From Lycorma delicatula (taxonomy: Eukaryota; Arthropoda; Insecta; Hemiptera; Fulgoridae): a stretch of DNA of 64,000 bases. The stretch spans positions 38,230,153 to 38,294,152 of the forward strand of contig NC_134465.1 of assembly GCF_047948215.1 (NCBI RefSeq), written 5' to 3'. This document shows positions 43,441 to 55,790 of this stretch, in pieces. The translations under genes were made by a program, and so were the position numbers. Position 1 is the first letter of the stretch; the number at the start of each line of letters is the position of its first letter. The notes beneath the pieces are model-generated. The model had not been told where the DNA came from and did no database searches. It was given only the letters and a program-made list of their open reading frames with translations.

Positions 43441-44380
43441 CATTGATTCTCAAACTTTTTCGCCCACCGCCTACATTGAGGATCAAAAATTTTCTAGCGT
43501 CCCCAAAATTTTTTAACTTACCATCTGTTAAAAATAATTATTGCAATTGCTGTTTTTAAGATGCGTTCTTAAAAAAAAAAGCAATTATTGTTTTTAAACG
43601 TGGCATATCCTATTTCTGTGTTGAAACTTACATTTTAAATGAGAGCAATTAAAACGCATATCTAATCATATTTGGAAGTATTTTTATTAAAAGTGCTGTC
43701 AAAAAAATTACTAATTTATCTATATAATTATATAACAACAATAGTGATAGCATGTTCAATATAATAACACAGTAATTAAAACAAAGCTTTCAATTGAAAA
43801 ATTACACTTACATTTATGTGAAGGATGAATCTGATGTGCTTTAACGAGTTTGTTAATATCAGGCTCGAATTTACTTAAAAACAGTCGTAAGTCGCCGCGT
43901 TCGGTAACAAGCAGCCGATTTCTCTTTTTGGTTAGCAACATTGCTACAGCACTAAATCCACGTTCAGACAAATACGATGGGAATGCTATCAGAAATCGTT
44001 TCCCCCATGCGTTCGATCAAACATGAAGAAAAACTTTCAAATTTTTAAAACTTTTCTTCTCTGTTTTTTTTTTTTTTTTAATTTGATGATTTTTGCTGAA
44101 GTACACTGTCAAAAAATAGTTTTCAAGCTTTAATTTTTTTATTAGTCTGCAAGTCTCTTGGTTGCAAAATTAAAGTAGTTTCAATACAATTTTTTATCGT
44201 AAAATATAGGTGTCTTTAATTTTTTCTACTTGTGTAGTAGCTTTTTAATTTTAGTTTGAAATATCAGGAAAACATAATTTTTGCCCTTTTATTTAATCAG
44301 CCATCGCCTTCCTGTACCTCCCTTCTTGAATGCCTCCAGCGCTCACAAGGGGGCGTTATCGCCCACTTTGAGAACGAATG
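43441..44380 (-). mobile_element. Short hAT-type element with remnant of its transposase
   Basis: The ends are imperfect inverted repeats of the common hAT kind: CATTGATTCTCAAAC at 43441 and, reversed, CATTCGTTCTCAAAG at 44380, each followed by GCCC-containing sequence (TTTTTCGCCCACCGC; GTGGGCGATAACGCCCC). Inside, on the minus strand at 43971-43756, is the very C-terminus of a ZBED/hAT-type transposase (ERGFSAVAMLLTKKRNRL, then GDLRLFLSKFEPDI). The flanks do not give a convincing 8-bp duplication. Only ~70 of an expected ~600 transposase codons remain, so it is an internally deleted copy. Confidence 0.65.
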
Positions 44381-45854
44381 TGTTAGATCCTTATCGATCG
44401 ATAAACTTGGAATACTAGAAGCGCTATTCTAGTATATACTATTCTAGTATACGTTTCGGTGTGTATTTTATATGTATATACGTTTATTTTACTTTTTCTT
44501 TTCCTATTTAATATCGTTCGTCGTAAAGCAGGTGCCCGTTAGGCAGATATTAATCTTTGAAAAAACACAGGAAGAGAAAAAATATAACCGTGAGAACGTT
44601 GTGTATTCGTACGATTAACACGCGTCGTTGAATTGTTATATTACGAATACGTTATTTCGTTGACCCCACGGGAAAAGAAATATCTCATTTATAGATTGAA
44701 ACGTATTATAAAATGTATCTTTATACCTTTAACTCTATATTTCTTTGTCTTTTATTAAGACTTACACATTTTTTTACATACGTACTGAAATTTAACTGGA
44801 TTTTTTATATTCCTACACAATTTATCTTGATTTTCTTGTGACGTCTTCGAAAGTAATTTTCTTTTCTTATTAGATGTATGAAAAAAGAAAAACTTTTTTA
44901 GATAAGGTTCATCATCATCCTTTAAAAAATTAAATAGTTTTTAAAATGTATCTTAAATAATTTTAAAAGGATTATATAAAACCTAACCGCTTAAAAGACT
45001 GTACAAAATCTAAAAAGCTAATTCATTTGCAATTTCAGTGAAATTTCTCATTTTTTACATCAGCCCTTTAGTGCGGTTTTTTTTGGCGTGCGTTGGCGTA
45101 TGAGACGCGCGAACTCAGTCTCGATCCAGAAAGTCTCAATTAGTAGTTTCGTTTCGATCCAGTGAGTTTCGGTGTGCGGACAGGAATACAGTAAGCAAAA
45201 CCTTCATCTACGATCGTAGTTAAGAACATCCGTAATTTCGCCTTCGCCAAAGTTGGTTATATCCCTAGTATGTTACACTTCAGTAGCTAATCATAAATTT
45301 ACCTCTGTAAAACAAAACTAGTGTTTGATTTCGGCGTAACTATGCGTTTTTTTTTACTTTTATATTTAGTTACAGTAAGTATCGTTTATAGTGACATATA
45401 AAGTGTATATACACTTATACATATAGTGACTTAGACATATAGTGACATATCGGATGTAATGATATAGTGACCAAAAACTTGTCCTGTGGCTGGTTTGGTA
45501 CGCTGTTAATACATAAATACAGTATGTATATTGTGTATAATTACATCGGTTGTAGTGAAATATAGGTTATTATGACTACTGCTATGCAACATTTTATCGC
45601 TTATAGTATGGATGGAAGTGACTCATCAATAAGGTAGTATATCTACATTGTAGATACAGAAATATTTTCACTACTTACATATGTACTATAGTTTTGTTTT
45701 TCTTATCTTCTTCCTAACAGATTATTGTAAACTGAAGCAGCCATATTCAGTTGTTATTAATCTTTTGCTGTGAGCATTATCATATCGTGCGGGTAGAGTA
45801 TTTTATTTTACGTATCCTGTGCAATTCATTTAGTATTGATTTAATTCTTCGCGA
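44381..45854. other. Spacer with short iterated motifs
   Basis: 45385-45475 holds four or five spaced copies of ATATAGTGAC or a close variant. 44415-44455 repeats TACTAG...CTATTCTAGTATA. No gene recognised. Confidence 0.4.
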
Positions 45855-46760
45855 AAAAAATTCACGATAGAGGAAAAGGCGCACATTATCTGGCGGTTAG
45901 AGAATGTTGAAACTAATAATATTACCCAAGAATTAGGCGTAGGTCATTCGACTATATCGATGATATGAAAAAACCTTGAAAAAATTAAGAAAAATTTTGA
46001 AAAAAATTCTATGAAATCAAAAAAATTACGGCCTAATCAACATAATGATGTAGACCAAGCGCTGTTAAAATGGTTTAAATACCAGAGGGCTAGTGATATC
46101 CTTATTAGCGGACGATTATTTTTAAAAATTCGGTAAACCACGTGAAATAACTTCAGCTTGAAAACAACGGTTCCTCAGCGTCACGATATCGTGTCGGGAA
46201 GAATAAGCGGCGTGGCCGCAGCAGCTCCAACCGGTGTGTCAGAAAAATGGATAGAAACAATTTGGCCAAAATTAAAAGAGTGCTATTCGGACGAAAAAAT
46301 CTATAATTCTGATGAATTCGTTTTTTTTTTTCATCTGACGCCAGAAAAACCCTTCGGTTTAAAGGCGAAACTTATTCGGGGTGAAAATTATCAAAAGAAA
46401 GACTAACAGTACTAATTGCTACAAATATGACTGGGACTGACAAAAAACCCATTGGTTATAGAGAAAAGTGCTAAACCCGTATGTTTTAAAAATTTGATAT
46501 CGGTTCCTCTTATGTATGAAAGTAACAAGAAAGCTTGGATGACAAGTGATATATTTACGACTTGGTTACGAAAATGGGACCGCGAATTAAAGATTGAAAA
46601 TGACAAAATACTGTTGCTCATTGACAACTGTCTGGCTCATCCACACATTGAAAATCTTTCGTTGGTTCTTACCACCGAAAACAACAGCAGTCTTACAGTC
46701 CTTAGATCAAAACGTGATCAAGTCGATAAAAGTTTACTACAAAAAACAATTGATTTTACA
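45855..46760 (+). pseudogene. Decayed pogo/Tigger-type transposase
   Basis: Plus-strand remnants of a CENP-B-like transposase. The N-terminal helix-turn-helix is near 45865-45970 (FTIEEKAHIIWRLE, then ITQELGVGHSTISMI, followed by a stop). The DDE domain at 46158-46406 has WIETIWPKLKECYSDEKIYN, then SDEF (first aspartate). After a frame change, 46452-46700 carries SAKPVCFKNL, NKKAWMTSDIFTTWLRKWD and LLLIDNCLAHPHIENL (second aspartate). The region after the second aspartate is mostly lost and gives way to an ATA-repeat tract. The DNA-binding middle part (about 80-150 residues) is absent or unreadable. Confidence 0.75.
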
Positions 46761-47741
46761 ATAATAATAATAATAATAATAAAAATAAATAAATGGATAT
46801 ATATTTTCAATATATATATAAATATATTTATATTGAAAAAGATTCACTAAAAATTGTGATTAAAATACATAAGCCATGCATAATATTCTAGATGGGAGGG
46901 AGGGAATGGCTTATTTGACATTTGCAAAAATATCAAGTAAAAAATTTTTTGAAAATATTAAAATATGTATACAACGTTAATAGCATTTTACATTAAAACT
47001 TTAAAAAAGTAAACGATACATTTTCATAATAATACAGTAATAAAGCATTAAATATATGAAATAGTCTTAGCCCTAGAATAATAACTGTAACATGCAGAAC
47101 TACGGTTTTATAAAATATGTAAATACAGCCAGATGTTATTATAAGACGTAACCTAAACGTAACGTAGACTCGCTTTTTGTTTAGTAATGATTATGATACT
47201 TTCAGGAGAGCGCACGATTCGTTTCAGGTTGCTTATGAGTGTTACGATTACATTTTTTAAGCGATTAAGAAAAGGATATGAGCGATTACAGTTTGTAGTC
47301 TGCAAATAGAAATTTTTACCCGATCGACAAATGAAACCCTTCATAACGACTATTGTGCGTTTTGGCGAATAAAGTCCGGTCGCTTTTGAATCGTGCGATT
47401 TCCTACTCTAGTTTGTTGAACGTCGGATCTCGAGCGATACGAGATCGTATGAACTTTTCCGATTAACGGTGGTATAAAATTTAGTTTACTTTGTTTTGAA
47501 TATATAGAAAACAAAATTTCACTTGCAAATATTCTATATTCGACCGAAGGAGCGGCAGTATGAGCCTTATTAAGGGTTTCTGAAGGGAACGGAGGCGGTT
47601 GCTAAGTCGGCCGGCCGAAAAGAGCCGAAAGTAAGTGTGACACAGGATAAATAAATGTACCTAAAGAACCGCCTCGTTGTAGCCCTTCTTCCGTTTTGTG
47701 GGTTCCCGTTAAGTAAGTTTAAACGACGGGTCCTGTTTAAA
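46761..47741. other. Spacer with ATA microsatellite
   Basis: 46759-46783 is an (ATA)n tract. The rest shows no gene. Sequence at 47572-47610 and 47665-47710 forms a loose inverted pair (GGGAACGGAGGCGGTT against AACCGCCTCGTT). Confidence 0.4.
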
Positions 47742-48038
47742 CTCTTTCTTTTTCCTGTTTAGCCTCCGGTAACTACCGTTTAGATAATACTTCAGAGGAT
47801 GAATGAGGATGATATGTATGAGTGTAAATGAAGTGTAGTCTTGTACATTCTCAGTTCGACCGTTCCTGAGATGTGTGGTTAATTGAAACCCAACCACCAA
47901 GGAACGCCGGTATCCACGATCTATTATTCAAATCCGTGTAAAAATAACTGGCTTTACTAGGACTTGAACGTTGGAACTCTCGCCTTCCAAATCAGCTGAT
48001 TTGGGAAGACGCGTTCACCACTAGACTAACCCGGTGGG
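47742..48038 (-). repeat. tRNA-derived SINE, copy A (full-length)
   Basis: Read on the minus strand, it begins CCCACCGGGTTAGTCTAGTG with an A box (TAGTCTAGTGG) and, about 45 bases on, a B box (GTTCAAGTC): the internal promoter of RNA polymerase III genes. A tRNA-unrelated body follows (CGTGGATACCGGCGTTCCTT, TTTCAATTAACCACA, CACTTCATTTACACTCATAC) and a tail with GGAGGCTAAACAGGAAAAAG. It matches copies at 35671, 60692 and 61341. Confidence 0.85.
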
Positions 48039-50934
48039 TTAAACTAAATAAGGTAAGTATTATTTTCTTATACGTTGAATTTATCCCGAATAAATTTTTT
48101 CATATAATCGAAATCAACGTGTGAGGAGTTAGTGCTTCAAATTTCCATTTGATATTCAATTTTTGCCCGCTGACAATCTAACGTATCTAGTTGTATAACA
48201 GAAGTAGTTTTCTACTTCTCTCCGTTTACCGATTTAGATCTTAAATAAAAGACGTATCGTTTTACATAACCTTAGAGAAAACCGTAGCGACAGATTAGGG
48301 GTTCTTAAAGGATTTCTGTAAGATATGGAGACCCCCTCGATCTGACCTTGAAATTTTTAATTGTGAGCCGAGTAAACTAGCGCGTTCAAATCCGGCGTAA
48401 CTGCATTTTGCCGGAAATAAATGATAGTCGCACGCATTATACATGTCCATAGATAATTTTGTTTTACCCTGTTAAGATTTAAAATACGTATGTTAAATAG
48501 GGTGTGTCATTTGCTTTCGCATAATATGTCTATGAATTTTTATTTTCCCGTATTTGTAAATCGTTTCTATCGATCCTACCATTTAAAACAAATTTATCTT
48601 AATTTTTCAAAGATCTTGTCACGGATTTTATGCGAAATATTTTTTTCTATATCGGTCACTTTTATTACATTTTTTACGCATGCATATATGTGCATGTCTT
48701 TATGCGCAAAGTCTTTATGCGCAAATATATATATATATATATATATATATTTAATTTGCAACTAATTTTTAACAAGAGAATAATATTAACTATACTTGTC
48801 TAATACATCGACAGTTTTTATCATATTGGAACTCTTTCAGGACCGTTAGTCTTTTTATAACGCATTCTGTTCCCCTAAACCGGTGATGCAGACGTTATTT
48901 GTCGTTTTGTTCGACAACCCTCTTTCAAATTTGTTTTTACACGAGTTTTTCTCGAACAGAAAACATAGTAAACATAAACGTATATCTCGGCGACGCAACG
49001 GTTATCTTTGGTGGGGTTGAAATCCCTTTTACAGAAACCGTAGAAGGGAGGCATCCAGTGCCGCTTACATAATTTTTCAAAACGCCCCTTATATTTTGCT
49101 ATCGGGTATTAAGTACCGTCTGATTTCCGCCGGAGGGAGATTTGTTGTATTTGGAGAACAATTTATTTCGTAATATTCCAAACATTTGTTTCTACTAACG
49201 GTTTCTAATCCGTAATTTTTGTCTGACGCTTTGTACGGTTTTTGTAGACGCATAACGCCGGATAACGACGTGCGCTCAAATTTTAAAAAGGTTTTCCGAT
49301 TTTTAGATGCATATACGTGCAAGGAAATGTATAAATCGCTGAACGTTTCGCTGTAGTCGTAAGAAGTAACCGACAAATCGGAATTAATTCTGGAGTACGA
49401 GTTTTGCTTAAAATCGTAAAGGAGACTTTTATCGCGTCTTATTCGAAGGATATTAGAGGAATGGAAATGAAATTTCTATTTCGATTTAAATTAATCGATG
49501 TAATTTTATTTTGTCAGAGATTATTCTACCGTTTTGGAACAGGACTGCTTAATTACGGTTTGGCAACAGATAGCATTATCCTGTCTCATTCTGCTACAGC
49601 TTTGGCAATAACTGAACTGACGCTTTCTTTAAATAAATAAAAAATGTAGAAAAAAATTACGCGAATCGCGTCTTAAATTACTAATGATGTATTTCGAACG
49701 ATTTGAATTATTTTATTTAATATTTATTTATTTATCGATAAATAATCGTAAAAAAATTATAAACGTATACTTTGGGAACGGTTTTAAAAATTGTTGCTTT
49801 TAATAGACCACTGTGTCGAATTAAAAATGATTACAAGTGTTTTAGCGTCGCTTTAGCGTTGAAAAGAGAATTATTTTTAATCGTACAGTTTTTAAATGTG
49901 CTATTATTATTTAGGAGCAAGTATGACTTAATCTACATGGAGCTCTACGGACGATTCCATCTTCAAATTTTATCTAAGTTTTTTCCGCATTTGTAAGTTA
50001 CATTGGCGAATGAAAATATAAAATATATGCCAGAATTCTGAATACATATTATAATAAAAAAAACTTTACGTGTCCGAGCAGCCCCATTATTTCCAAATAA
50101 GAGTATAACTTATTCTTAAATCTCTTTCGACGGACCGGTCAAGTACGGTCGAAGTCCCTTGTGTTTTCGATTGAAAATAAATCGAGTAACGGTACGGAAT
50201 TACTCAGTCGATTCCACTTATTCTACAGGATCCCATTTTAATACGAGATCTGTTGTTTTTATTCTACAAAGAATTCTACAGGATGAATTCAGTAAGATAT
50301 GAAACACTATTAAGAATACTATTTAAAAATAAGTTGCGATACGTTTTGTTCATCGCAACTCTTTCATTGAGCTCTAGTATATAAATGATTTGCAAAAAGT
50401 ATCAGCTCAACGTAAATAAGTTTAGGCTTAGAGTTTTATATTAAAAAAAAGTCTTATGTTGAAATTTAAAAGAAACTTCATACAGCAGGAAAACAATTGA
50501 ATGAAAGTTTAAGCTTGACAGAATACGTTTTTATTTCACTTTTTGCTGAGTTGAAGATGTATGGAAGTTAATAAAATGAAACTATGTACAAGGAAAATAA
50601 TCGAATGAAAGTTTAAGCTTCTTGCTCTTAAATAATATTTCGTAAAACAAAAGAATGATCACTTAAATGAAAATAAATTCGGAGAAATTTTTGTTTTGAA
50701 AAAGCGTGTTTGTGTACATGAACAGTGTTAATTATAAATAGAGACCGGATTATATGCAACATAAAAAGCTTGAAATATACAAACAAATATACATGAAAAA
50801 TGCTTAAAATATGCGTTTAAATTTAAAAAAATAGTAATTTTTAGTTTTTTTTATTTCAAAATCAGCTTACAAGTAGTAAATAGTTGAATAAAATGTCAAT
50901 AAATTCGATAATTTACAATTATTTAACATTTTGT
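48039..50934. other. Region without recognised genes
   Basis: A minus-strand frame at 49376-49089 (about 95 codons, no ATG start) and a plus-strand frame at 49404-49640 have fairly balanced composition, but neither shows a known motif, signal peptide or good splice context. An AT microsatellite lies at 48726-48750. Nothing else seen. Confidence 0.35.
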
Positions 50935-52376
50935 TACTTTTGTAAACATAAATAACCAGGTACTGTTCCAAATGTTTGGTAGGAAAACTGTGACTTCGTG
51001 TAAGTGGAAAAGGATCGTTCCACATCCACTGAGGTAACCGGGCAGTATTTCAGTTTCGGTGCTATGTTAGCACTTATTGTTTCTGGCAAACGTTCACCCT
51101 CCCATTGGTAAAACTATCAATTTTTATTATCGTTCAAAATGTTTTCAAATTTTTCTTTAAGTTTACACGGGAGTACCTCTGGCAATGCGGAGTTCATTTG
51201 ACTGATTTTATTCATTAATTAAATAGATTCGGTCAACGCCAAACCTTGAATTTCAAGCTTTTTAATACTCGCAGCTATGTGGGAAAAATGAGTGGTAATC
51301 ACAGCTATGTTTTTTTTTTTTTTATACTAGAATCGTTAAATGCTTCCTTGGACCGACAAACTGCCATAACCTCTACACTATCGAAGTCGTTTACTACACC
51401 TTTAATGGCCTCGAAATATTCATTGCAAAACAGTACAGCTTCAATCCACGTTTCCCATCGAGTTACCACTGGTTCGGGAGGTAAAGGCACATTTGGTAGT
51501 TTTTCTTTATAGTCTTTATTGCGTGCAGAAGCCTTAAGAAACACCTTTTTTGTTGATGAAATCATTTTATTTACATTCCCAAACGTGAATCGTACTTCTT
51601 CAGCGAGTCGATGTATTCCGTGAGCAAAGCACGGTATATGAATCAAATTGGTTAAAATACTTGGAGGGCTTTGACTGCCTTGATCATATAGGGGACAGCA
51701 TCTAAAAGAAGTATAAACACTCTTTCATCCGCAGAAGATTCAGGAAATATTTTTTTAATACCATCATTCACTAATCTGGAGATCGTAGAATGGTTTGTCT
51801 TTTCAAGGTCTTTGCATGCCACCAAATGGGAAAAAGAAGGCTCTAGTTTTAATGCAACGACAATAAAATTCGCAATGTAACTGTCGGTAGTTTCGTCAGC
51901 TGAAATCCAAATAATGCTATCCTTTAGTTCATTGCGTATTTCTTCCAGAATATGTAGGTAAATTGTTGGTTTGTAATTTTTACGCAATGTTGATTCATCT
52001 GGTATATTTTGATTCAAGAAATATTTTCGTAGAAAATCTTTGAAGGTAGGATTTGTAAGTCTGTGAAAAGGAATATTACTTGTAAGCAATGCTTAACATA
52101 AATCATGAGCTAAAGTGGTTTCTTTTGTTTAACTTTGAAAGTGAAATCACTGCTACTTGCCGCTGTTATAAGGCTTTGTCGTGGGCCTTTCTTTTGCAAT
52201 CCTGCGATGTGTCTTGACATGCTGGTGGTCTATTTGAAACTTTTTTGTGCACGAAATATTTTTCTCGCAAATTCGACAATATAAAACATTTCCGTTGTAG
52301 GTAAAATATATTCGCGCATCTAGAAAGCCTCGGCTCAGTCGGTAAAAGAATCTTTACGTCGTATATCTGCATTCAT
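50935..52376 (-). pseudogene. Decayed hAT-superfamily transposase
   Basis: Minus-strand remnants read in order: a BED-like zinc-finger region near 52300-52170 (pieces with CRICEKNI- and QHVKTH-like residues in shifting frames), then 52089-51652 with NPTFKDFLRKYF, DSIIWISADETTDSYIANFI (first acidic catalytic block), STISRLVNDGIKKIFPES and VFILLLDAVPYMIKA. A small shift leads to 51646-51305 with CFAHGIHRLAEEVR (the conserved C...H block) and VTRWETWIEAVLF (the RW block). The C-terminal dimerisation motif near 51030 reads SVDVERSFSTY. The domain order is complete, so the insertion was full-length, but at least four frame changes or stops inactivate it. Confidence 0.78.
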
Positions 52377-54059
52377 TTTCTTATTTTTGTGGAGTTGCCA
52401 ATTTCTTAACTTCGCGTTTCTTTTAAGCGGTTTTATTTAATAAGTAATAGACTAATACCTTGCAGTTCTTGTTTATTTCGAAGTTTTTAAATCTGTGTCA
52501 CATTAAGGGTTAGCAAATCGCTCGAAGTCGGTTTTTTAATTTGGCACTTTTTTCAACAAACGGAAGTGTGTTACTTTTTAGCTTGTAGTGCGGACGTTTT
52601 GAAGAGGTTTTATATATTAAAAAGAATGAAAAAAAAATATTTTTATTGGTTAGAAAGTTATTTTTTGGGAAGTAAGTCATAATAATTCCAATTAAGTTAT
52701 TTATTTTTTTAAATCAACTGTTGTTTGTACAGTTTACTTGAGTAATTAAGATTAAAACAACTCAGATTTGTATGAGTAATACATCGGTTTCATTACCTAA
52801 CCGAGACCTTAAGATTCTTCTGTCGCTGTAGCGTAATACCGAATAATTATGATTAGAAATTATTATTTAGGTCATTCTCTTTTCACTTGTAGTAATGACC
52901 TACATTCTTTACCGTATTATTACTTGTAGGTGTATAGCGTTATATTACCTTCATTTGCAAATAATAAATTGTTACTGCCCAATAATTATCAAAACATTTA
53001 TTTAAAACAGTTTCTATAAAAAAAAAAAAAAAAAAAATTAGCTTCTCAGTTAGCCCGTTAGGTTGTGATTTTCACGTGCATTTCTGTAGCCACTTATAAC
53101 CGAATTTTATATAGATTAGGAGAAGTTTCTAGTTTCCACCCGACTATTGTAAGGAAAAAAGTATTGCTGTCGTATCAAAAAAGACTCGTCGAAATATATG
53201 TTTTATTTTTTTTAACTCAACAGACCGTAAAATATCGAGAGCCGACAAAAAACGTGCATCTGCCTCTATTTCGCCTAATACGAGTATTTCTAGAACGGGT
53301 TACGTAGACACTTGCAATCATGATTGATGATTTTTATTTATGATTTAATTTAATTTACTTTTTTTTTTATCGTTGATTCTATTAAACTTTTAAAAATATC
53401 CGTCGCGGGGTCCGAAGATACAGTAGGAAGTGTCATATATTCAGAGAAATGTTTTTAGCTTTTTTATTTTTTTAAATTTGCACCCTTTACAAAACGTTTT
53501 TTCAAAAAACCAGCGCTCTCCCGATTATTCGATCAGAGCTGGTTTTCAATAATTCTATTATAATATAATACTTAATTATCTGTGTAAAATATAATTTATG
53601 GGCGCTAATTTGGTGAATATTTCAAAAGAAATGAAAGTAACGAATTTCAGAGTCGTAACCCACAGTAACATCTCTGAATTTCGTTAACACTGAAACTAAA
53701 AATTTAGTAACGAAATTTCTACTCTCGAGACATTGGCGTCGATTATTATTAATTAAAAATAATTTGTCGACGGTGATCTATTTACAAAGTCGTGAAAATT
53801 ATGTGACTCGCTGCATTTTTTTAAGTATATTTTCAAAGCTTACTCCTCATTATAAGAGACGATTCAAAAATGACTTGGCAACTTTAAAAGCATATAACAA
53901 CTTATCGGAATAAGTTACAGATTCGGTTGAGGTCTCGTTTTATAGAAAAATACATCGGGTTCGTCACCCGACGACATTCACTTCGGTTCGATACGGCTTC
54001 CGTTTGTAATGCTACTATATCCCGTGTGAAGTCGATTTTATTCTAGACTGTAGCCGGCG
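52377..54059. other. AT-rich spacer
   Basis: A poly-A run at 53020-53036. 53638-53695 is an imperfect hairpin (GTAACGAATTTCAGAG against CTCTGAATTTCGTTAAC). No gene recognised. Confidence 0.4.
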
Positions 54060-54585
54060 AGTCGGGCGTTACATCTGCAGCTGCGGCGTTAATTCGAAGT
54101 CTTAGCTCGATAAGATCAGCAGGCGAAGACGGAATGTAAACTCGATCTTTAATGAAAGCCCACAAGAAAAAATCTAGCGTGGTCAAATCTGGGGAGCGAG
54201 GTGGCCGTGAAATCGGACCTTCACGACCGATCCGCCGACCTGGGAATCGAGTATCGAAAATATTTCGTACTTCTAGGCGGTAGCGAAGCGGTGCTCTGTT
54301 TTGCTCATAGCAATGGCGTCCGTCTCGGTCGTCCTCGTCTAACCGAGGAATTAGAAAATTTTGTAGCGCGTCCAGATAAACGATACCGTTTACGGTTACT
54401 TCGTGGAAGAAGAACGACCTGTTTGGACGAAGGTTTTGTGCCGAGAGTAAATTGTACGCCTACTAGGAGGCTCCCTATCGTATTCTGTACGAAAATTACT
54501 TTGAACTGCAATCGCTTATTGCAAATCGTGAAACCAAAATGTACAGCTAGAACATTCCGCATCGGTAAACGTATCCGCTTTTAAC
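54060..54585 (-). pseudogene. Internally deleted Tc1/mariner-type transposase
   Basis: On the minus strand, an N-terminal piece (DREPPSRRTIYSRHKTFVQT, near 54505-54445) resembles the first helix-turn-helix. It runs almost directly into residues that belong just before the catalytic core (NGIVYLDALQNFL near 54380), followed by APLRYRLEVRNIFDTRFPGR and RSPDLTTLDFFLWAFIKDRV near 54190, then YIPSSPADLIELRLRI. About 130-150 residues between the two parts, including the first catalytic aspartate, are missing. This is the usual shape of a non-autonomous deletion derivative. The residue corresponding to the second aspartate (in QQDGAPPH-type blocks) is also lost. Confidence 0.72.
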
Positions 54586-54599
54586 AACGCTGGTATGCG

Positions 54600-55015
54600 T
54601 CGGTGGCCTTTGGTATGCGTCGGTGGCCGAATCAGTATTAGGATTTTTTCTTAACTTCAGTATAAGCTCTCATTGAGGGCTTTTCAACTATGTATGATAG
54701 GTGGTACTTATTTTCATTGGTTACAGAGATAGCCTAATTTACTTGTAATTAAAGAAATATTTGGATCTATCAGCGGAAGGCACATCGGTTCGAATCAGAC
54801 TTCATCTTTTTTTAATTTTTTTATTAATTTATTTTTTTAACATTTTTTTAAAAATTAAATATATTGATTGACCCTTGATTGTAAATTTTTTAAAAATTAT
54901 TGACCCGTGATTGTAAAAAAAATAAAAAAGGAGATGAAGTCTGATTCGAACCGATGTGCCCACATTTTTAAAAATGTGTATACGCAATTTAATAGGCATT
55001 ATTACATATGTGTAT
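54600..55015 (+). repeat. Unclassified dispersed repeat, copy 3, containing a perfect inverted repeat
   Basis: 54640-54806 matches 1660-1826. The 28-base block at 54779-54806 recurs as an exact reverse complement at 54933-54960, flanking 126 bp of AT-rich sequence, so this copy has a second, inverted end. The block contains GGTTCGAATC, which fits an RNA polymerase III B box. The terminal block AATGTGTATACGCAATTTAA follows at 54973. Confidence 0.65.
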
Positions 55016-55730
55016 GTGTAATAGAATTGGTGAAACATGTGATTATTTAATATTATTTGAAAATTATAATTTAGAATCGTATTATTTTTGGATTGTCTAA
55101 GCAAATTTTTATGTAAATTGTATATTTAAAAAAAAAAATCATTTTTTTTAATTACGTGACAAAAAAATAAAAATCTTTTTGAATTTTATTCAATGTAAAG
55201 TGTTGAAAACCTTTTTTCACATGCTTCTTACAACTCTTGTTACGTAATATACTATTCTAGATTAGTATTATTCGCATCTTCGTGACTTGCTGATTAACAA
55301 AATTTTCAGATTGCTGGTGTGTCGTATAAATAAAAGTTAATAATAGTTGAACTATTCCTTTTAGTGAACTCCTATATTCCGGTTACAAATATTAATTTTG
55401 ACCTTACGATGTAGAATAATCAGTTTTTATTACTGGATTATTTGGTAAACAATTTATTTAAAGAGTAATCAAGGGACTTTTACTATAACTTAATGTTTCA
55501 GGTAAAATTGTTGAATTAATAATTGTATAAATATTTGACGTTAATAGAAACTCTTTTACTGGTTTTTTATATGAATGCAAATTAGCTTGACAGACGGGAT
55601 GCTCTGCTCATTTGACACCCGTTAGTATCGGACCCCTGACGTTAATAGAAACTAATATTTTACAATCGTGTAATTATCCACGTTTATTAAAGAATTGGAG
55701 GATCGTATCTTACGTTCAAATGAAGTGCAG
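55016..55730. other. AT-rich spacer
   Basis: No gene recognised. Confidence 0.4.
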
Positions 55731-55790
55731 CAAAAATGTGTATATGTAATTTAATAGACAAGGAAGTCATGTGGTGTCCACATAAAAGTT
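55731..55790 (+). repeat. Unclassified dispersed repeat, copy 4 (terminal block only)
   Basis: AATGTGTATATGTAATTTAA followed by AGGAAGTCATGTGGTGTCCA matches the terminal block of copies at 1999 and 17576. Confidence 0.6.

Noticed and set aside
47950..48038. A genuine tRNA gene (A and B boxes present)
   Set aside because: It is the head of a SINE: the same body and tail follow in the other copies, and the cloverleaf is incomplete.
48726..48750. Regular AT repeats considered as a CRISPR-like or satellite array
   Set aside because: Pure dinucleotide microsatellite; no spacers or longer unit.
49089..49376. 95-codon minus-strand frame
   Set aside because: No ATG start, no motif, no splice sites I trust; left unannotated.
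54201..54584. 127-codon plus-strand frame with arginine-rich sequence
   Set aside because: Antisense to the deleted mariner transposase; no motif of its own.
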